From the NCBI GenBank assembly GCA_964525945.1, contig CAZGKX010000006.1, positions 1 to 62,597 on the forward strand: a stretch of 62,597 nt of DNA, given 5' to 3'. Shown piece by piece: positions 57,123-62,597 of the stretch (position 1 is its first letter; every line of letters starts with the position of its first letter). The notes under the pieces were generated by a model that worked only from the letters and a program-made list of their open reading frames with translations, was not told where the DNA came from and made no database searches. The position numbers and the translations under genes are program-made. Origin of the DNA: CAZGKX01 sp964525945 (GTDB taxonomy: Bacteria > Pseudomonadota > Gammaproteobacteria > Legionellales > Legionellaceae).

Positions 57123-57593
57123 TTGGACATTAATTTAACGCTCGTGGTGCAAATGCTGGTGTTTGGTGCGTTTGTATGGTTCACCATGAAATTCGTTTGG
57201 CCGCCTCTGGTCAAAGCATTGGACGAACGCCAAGCTAAGATCGCTGATGGTTTGGCCGCAGCTGAACGTGGGCGCAGAGAGTTAGAGCTTGCCCAACATC
57301 GAGTTAAAGATGAAATGAAACAAGCGAAAGTGCAAGCATCTGAAGTCATTGACAAAGCCAACCGTCGTGCTGCTAGCATCATTGACGAAGCCAAAGACAA
57401 TGCCCGTCAAGAAGCACAGCAACTCGCTAAAGTTGCCAATGAGCACATTTCTCAAGAAGTCAATCGAGCGAAAGATACCCTGCGTAAGCAAGTGGCAGCA
57501 TTAGCTGTTGCCGGCGCTGAAAAGATCTTGGCTCGGGAAATTGATGAAAAAATGAATCATTCGTTGGTCGATAACTTGATTGAAGAGATTTAA
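57123..57593 (+). CDS. atpF: ATP synthase F0 subunit b
   Basis: Peripheral stalk dimer. The 156-residue product uses TTG 57123, preceded by CAGGAG at a good distance; no ATG is available before the membrane helix (LVVQMLVFGAFVWFTMKFVW). The rest is a long charged helix (KIADGLAAAERGRRELELAQ onwards) ending in the delta-binding tail. Length equals E. coli b. Confidence 0.96.
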   Translation: MDINLTLVVQMLVFGAFVWFTMKFVWPPLVKALDERQAKIADGLAAAERGRRELELAQHRVKDEMKQAKVQASEVIDKANRRAASIIDEAKDNARQEAQQLAKVANEHISQEVNRAKDTLRKQVAALAVAGAEKILAREIDEKMNHSLVDNLIEEI

Positions 57594-57595
57594 AC

Positions 57596-58144
57596 ATGTC
57601 AGATAACACGACAATCGCTAGACCCTATGCCAAAGCAATTTTTCAGCACGCGCTCGATAATCAACAACTGCCCTTGTGGTCAGACCGACTGCAAGATTTA
57701 GCGCAAGTGATGCTTGAGCCTGCGGCTCAGCGGTTTATAACAAACCCTGCTACAACTGCGGATTTGCAAAAGCAGTTTGTTCTGTCTTTCTTACGCACAA
57801 ACAAACAAACTACCGATTTGTCGTCGACTGAAAATTTAATCAGTTTATTGGCAGCCAATAAGCGGTTGTTGATATTGCCTGATGTATGGCTTCAATATGA
57901 AATGCTGCGCGCAGAGCAAGAAAAAACGCTCGTGGTGTATGTAACAAGTTTTGTTGAGTTACATAAAACTCAACAGGAGCAATTGATCAATCGCTTAAGT
58001 CATCGTTTGCAACGTCAAGTTACGCTTGAAGTGAACATTGATAAGTCATTGCTTGGTGGCGCCGTTATTCGTGCGGGCGATTTAGTCATTGATGGCTCGG
58101 TTCGCGGAAAACTAACCAAGCTGGCTACCGAATTGGCCGCATAA
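57596..58144 (+). CDS. atpH: ATP synthase F1 subunit delta
   Basis: Connects the peripheral stalk to the alpha3beta3 head. The 182-residue product begins with the family pattern TTIARPYAKAIFQHAL and ends with LGGAVIRAGDLVIDGSVRGK followed by LTKLATEL. It starts two bases after the atpF stop. Confidence 0.97.
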   Translation: MSDNTTIARPYAKAIFQHALDNQQLPLWSDRLQDLAQVMLEPAAQRFITNPATTADLQKQFVLSFLRTNKQTTDLSSTENLISLLAANKRLLILPDVWLQYEMLRAEQEKTLVVYVTSFVELHKTQQEQLINRLSHRLQRQVTLEVNIDKSLLGGAVIRAGDLVIDGSVRGKLTKLATELAA

Positions 58145-58161
58145 TTTAGAGGATAAAGTCC

Positions 58162-59715
<1,554 letters not shown>

Positions 59716-59723
59716 AGACGATT

Positions 59724-60590
59724 ATGGCTGGAGCGAAAGAGATCCGTTCAAAAATTGCGAGTATTAAAAACACGCAAAAAATTACCCGGGCCATGGAAAT
59801 GGTAGCGGCGAGCAAGATGCGCAAAACGCAAGATAGAATGCGTGCATCCAAACCGTATGCGACTAAGATCTATGATGTGGTGAAACACATTGCCCGTGCT
59901 AAATCTGAATACCGCCATCCGTTTATGATCGCCCGCGATATTCAACGTGTGGGCGTGATTGTTGTTACGTCTGATCGCGGTTTGTGCGGTGGTTTAAACG
60001 CAAATTTATTGCGTGAAACACTTAAACATGTGCGCACGTGGAGTACGGCTGGAAAAGAAATTGATCTTTGTGTGATTGGTCGCAAAGGGCAAGCTTTTTT
60101 CAAGCGCGTCGGTGGGCATGTGGTTGCATCCGTTGATCATTTAGGGGATACACCTGGCGTTAAAGATTTAATTGGTGTGGTTAAGGTCATGATTGACGCC
60201 TTTGATAAAGGCGAAATTGACGCGTTGCACATTGTGTCCAACGAGTTTGTTAACACCATGACACAAACACCTCATATTAAACAATTGCTGCCCTTGCCAA
60301 CGGCAGACGATGATGGCAAATCGCTTGGGCATCATTGGGATTATATTTATGAACCTGATGCCAAAGAATTGCTGGATGAATTGTTAGAGCGCTATATTGA
60401 ATTGCAAGTGTATCAAGCAGTGGTAGAAAATATCGCTTGTGAACAAGCAGCGAAAATGATCGCCATGAAAAGTGCGACGGACAATGCGGGTGAGTTAATT
60501 AAGGAATTTCAATTGGCTTATAACAAAGCCCGACAGGCTGCGATCACTCAAGAGTTAGCAGAAATTGTCGGTGGTGCAGCCGCTTTATAA
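59724..60590 (+). CDS. atpG: ATP synthase F1 subunit gamma
   Basis: Central rotor shaft. The 288-residue product starts at ATG 59724 (MAGAKEIRSKIASIKNTQKI), as in other bacteria; an upstream TTG inside atpA is not used. The conserved C-terminal helix reads ITQELAEIVGGAAAL. Long coiled-coil N- and C-terminal helices flank the globular middle with VVTSDRGLCGGLNANLL. Confidence 0.98.
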   Translation: MAGAKEIRSKIASIKNTQKITRAMEMVAASKMRKTQDRMRASKPYATKIYDVVKHIARAKSEYRHPFMIARDIQRVGVIVVTSDRGLCGGLNANLLRETLKHVRTWSTAGKEIDLCVIGRKGQAFFKRVGGHVVASVDHLGDTPGVKDLIGVVKVMIDAFDKGEIDALHIVSNEFVNTMTQTPHIKQLLPLPTADDDGKSLGHHWDYIYEPDAKELLDELLERYIELQVYQAVVENIACEQAAKMIAMKSATDNAGELIKEFQLAYNKARQAAITQELAEIVGGAAAL

Positions 60591-60601
60591 GAGGGTAAAT
60601 A

Positions 60602-61978
60602 ATGAGTGTAGGAACAGTTGTTCAAGTAATTGGTCCGGTCGTCGATGTGGAATTCCCACGGGATAACGTTCCGAAAGTAAACGACGCGTTAAAAGTGAAC
60701 GATAGTGATTTGGTTTTTGAAGTGCAACAACAGCTGGGTGACGGCGTAGTGCGTACTATTGCCATGGGCACCACAGATGGTTTGCGTCGCGGCGTTAAAG
60801 CGCATAATACCGGGGAACCCATCCAAGTACCAGTTGGTACAAAAACACTAGGTCGTATCATGGACGTGCTTGGCCGTCCAGTGGATGATGCCGGCCCAAT
60901 TGGTGCTGAAGAGCATTGGTCTATCCATCGTCAGGCTCCAAGTTATGAAGAACAAGCCAACACCCAAGAATTACTGGAAACAGGGATCAAAGTCATTGAC
61001 TTGCTTTGCCCCTTTGCTAAGGGTGGTAAAGTGGGTCTGTTTGGTGGTGCGGGCGTGGGTAAAACCGTAAACATGATGGAACTTATCCGTAACATCGCTA
61101 TCGAACACAGTGGCTATTCGGTGTTTGCAGGGGTGGGTGAGCGTACCCGTGAAGGCAACGACTTCTACCATGAAATGAAAGATTCAAATGTACTGGATAA
61201 AGTATCCTTGGTGTATGGTCAAATGAATGAGCCACCAGGTAACCGTTTACGCGTTGCTTTAACAGGCTTGACCATGGCAGAAAAATTCCGTGATGAAGGC
61301 CGTGACGTATTGTTATTCATTGATAATATCTACCGTTATACATTGGCCGGGGTAGAAGTATCGGCTTTATTAGGACGTATGCCCTCAGCAGTAGGTTATC
61401 AGCCCACACTGGCTGAAGAGATGGGTATGTTGCAAGAACGCATCACATCCACCAAAACAGGTTCTATCACCTCCATTCAAGCGGTGTATGTACCTGCAGA
61501 TGACTTGACTGATCCATCACCTGCGACCACGTTTGCGCATTTGGATGCGACTGTCGTGTTGTCGCGTCAAATTGCTGAATTAGGTATTTACCCTGCGGTG
61601 GATCCTTTGGATTCGACGTCGCGCCAACTCGATCCGTTGATTGTGGGTCAAGAGCATTATGAAACAGCGCGTCGTGTACAACAAACATTGCAACGTTACA
61701 AAGAATTGAAAGATATCATTGCGATTTTAGGTATGGACGAATTGTCGGAAGATGATAAACGCGTGGTGACACGAGCACGTAAAATCCAACGCTTTTTATC
61801 ACAACCGTTCTTCGTGGCAGAAGTATTCACAGGTTCACCTGGTAAATACGTACCGCTTAAAGACACGATCAAAGCTTTCCAAGGCATTCTTGCTGGTGAA
61901 TACGATGATTTACCTGAGCAAGCATTTTACATGGTTGGCAGCATCGAGGAAGCAGTTGCTAAAGCTAAAACTTTATGA
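60602..61978 (+). CDS. atpD: ATP synthase F1 subunit beta
   Basis: Catalytic subunit. The 458-residue product has the P-loop GLFGGAGVGKTVNMMELI, the catalytic Glu in GVGERTREGNDFYHEM, the Walker B segment RDVLLFIDNIYRYTLAG and the DELSEED motif (here DELSEDDKRVV). The signature PAVDPLDSTSRQ is intact. It follows atpG by 11 bases. Confidence 0.99.
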   Translation: MSVGTVVQVIGPVVDVEFPRDNVPKVNDALKVNDSDLVFEVQQQLGDGVVRTIAMGTTDGLRRGVKAHNTGEPIQVPVGTKTLGRIMDVLGRPVDDAGPIGAEEHWSIHRQAPSYEEQANTQELLETGIKVIDLLCPFAKGGKVGLFGGAGVGKTVNMMELIRNIAIEHSGYSVFAGVGERTREGNDFYHEMKDSNVLDKVSLVYGQMNEPPGNRLRVALTGLTMAEKFRDEGRDVLLFIDNIYRYTLAGVEVSALLGRMPSAVGYQPTLAEEMGMLQERITSTKTGSITSIQAVYVPADDLTDPSPATTFAHLDATVVLSRQIAELGIYPAVDPLDSTSRQLDPLIVGQEHYETARRVQQTLQRYKELKDIIAILGMDELSEDDKRVVTRARKIQRFLSQPFFVAEVFTGSPGKYVPLKDTIKAFQGILAGEYDDLPEQAFYMVGSIEEAVAKAKTL

Positions 61979-61989
61979 GGCAAGCTAAC

Positions 61990-62412
61990 ATGGCTATAAC
62001 AACACATGTCGATATCGTCAGTGCTGAACGAGAAATTTTCTCGGGTATTGCTGAGATGGTTGTGGCCACTGGTGAATTGGGTGAAGTTGGAATCGTTCCT
62101 GGTCACGCACCGTTTTTAACGGTGCTCAAGCCAGGTGAAGTTCGAGTCACCTTGCCCGGTGGGAAAGAAGACATCTATTATGTTTCTGGTGGTATGTTGG
62201 AAGTGCAGCCTTACGTTGTCACGGTTCTTGCCGATGCGGTGGAAAGGGCGGACAATTTAGATGAAGCAGCTGCTCAAGCAGCAAAAGCACGCGCCGAAGA
62301 AATGATTTCCAGCAAAAACGCTGAGATCGATTACTCCGTTGCTGCTGCCGAATTAGCACAAGCTGTCGCACAAATTCGCGCCATTCAAAAAACCCGTAAA
62401 AAAATGAAATAA
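61990..62412 (+). CDS. atpC: ATP synthase F1 subunit epsilon
   Basis: Rotor subunit and intrinsic inhibitor. The 140-residue product starts at ATG 61990 with GAGG nine bases upstream, formed across the atpD stop; an ATG at 61975 overlapping that stop is less likely. The N-terminal beta-sandwich includes SAEREIFSG, GEVGIVPGHAPFLTVLKPGE and GGMLEVQPYVVTVLAD. Two C-terminal helices follow (QAAKARAEEMISSKNA and AELAQAVAQIRAIQK). Confidence 0.97.
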   Translation: MAITTHVDIVSAEREIFSGIAEMVVATGELGEVGIVPGHAPFLTVLKPGEVRVTLPGGKEDIYYVSGGMLEVQPYVVTVLADAVERADNLDEAAAQAAKARAEEMISSKNAEIDYSVAAAELAQAVAQIRAIQKTRKKMK

Positions 62413-62416
62413 AAAT

Positions 62417-62450
62417 CCGAGCCGCTTCCTTATGGATGCGGCTCGGTTGT
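62417..62450 (+). terminator. Terminator of the ATP synthase operon
   Basis: CCGAGCCGC (62417-62425) pairs perfectly with GCGGCTCGG (62438-62446) around a 12-base loop and is followed by TTGTCGTT. The T-run is interrupted. Confidence 0.8.
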
Positions 62451-62526
62451 CGTTAAAAACATTCCTGCTGTAATGATTTTCTGTTAAAATATCAATGCCT
62501 AAATCACCTAAGCTCATGCCTCCACT

Positions 62527-62597
62527 ATGAATCAAGCGACCGAACGTCGACCACTGACGGAATTTACCGAAAAAGCGTACTTGGATTATTCCATGTA
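62527..62597 (+). CDS. parC: Topoisomerase IV subunit A, N-terminal fragment (runs off the window)
   Basis: From ATG 62527 the frame reads MNQATERRPLTEFTEKAYLD followed by YSM at the edge, which is the N-terminal signature of ParC (E. coli: LHEFTEKAYLNYSM). The closely related GyrA starts differently, lacking the FTEKAYLxYSM block. The enzyme decatenates daughter chromosomes. Only 23 codons are visible. Confidence 0.85.
   Translation, partial: MNQATERRPLTEFTEKAYLDYSM

Overview
The window is 62.6 kb of gammaproteobacterial chromosome. The housekeeping genes are ordinary: atpIBEFHAGDC, mnmG-rsmG-parA-parB, yraN-diaA-BON lipoprotein, glmU, metG, nth, coq7 and ubiX. The accessory genes look like those of the host-associated order Legionellales (Legionella, Coxiellaceae and relatives). 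They include a papain-like protease, paired dual-specificity phosphatases, a transglutaminase-like protein, glycosyltransferase-like proteins with no clear free-living homologue, and membrane or coiled-coil proteins of unknown function. The order is an inference from gene content. I see no rRNA, tRNA, CRISPR array or intact prophage. Two runs of ten N (2158-2167 and 21202-21211) each lie inside a gene.

Layout. 1-5.3 kb: end of a transporter operon (outer-membrane efflux lipoprotein), a HigBA-type toxin-antitoxin pair, mltB, an msrB-msrA fusion, and map. 5.3-9.8 kb: an IS4-type transposase remnant, then two large divergently transcribed proteins that are effector candidates. 9.8-15 kb: envelope and oxidative-stress genes (L,D-transpeptidase, bcp, a new 40-residue gene, clade II catalase, DUF2490 protein). 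15-22.5 kb: the densest accessory block, with tandem phosphatases, an alcohol dehydrogenase relic, an HprK-like kinase with a PqqD-like protein, a secreted papain-like protease, DUF4142, PEBP, a secreted LURP-one/tubby-like protein and a transglutaminase-like protein. 22.7-27 kb: methyltransferase, coq7, phosphate permease, a candidate structured RNA of about 200 nt with its own strong promoter, and a type IV pilin. 27.4-31.4 kb: an AT-rich decaying island with an asparaginase-like protein, an unknown protein, an N-terminally truncated graspetide-type ATP-grasp ligase and an IS982 relic. 30.2-33.6 kb: ergothioneine genes egtB-egtD followed closely by a glycosyltransferase-like gene.

33.7-41.5 kb is core chromosome on the minus strand (tatC, BON lipoproteins, diaA, yraN, parB, parA, rsmG, mnmG). 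41.5-47.6 kb has four unknown proteins, two of them multi-pass membrane proteins, around manC and queC. 47.6-54.7 kb has ubiX, metG, an RnfB-like ferredoxin, nth, corA, glmU and ansA. 54.9-55.3 kb is a compact element in which a DUF559 nuclease gene sits exactly between 54-bp inverted repeats. 55.5-62.4 kb is the complete ATP synthase operon with a recognisable promoter and a terminal hairpin, followed by the first codons of parC.

Functional themes are redox defence (msrBA, bcp, katE, egtBD, DUF4142), envelope maintenance, chromosome segregation and initiation (parAB, diaA), and a scattered set of likely host-directed proteins. The best candidates for undescribed biology are the asparaginase/unknown/ATP-grasp cluster, the orphan HprK-PqqD pair, the egtB-egtD-glycosyltransferase operon, the promoter-driven RNA at about 26.16-26.35 kb and the inverted-repeat DUF559 element.
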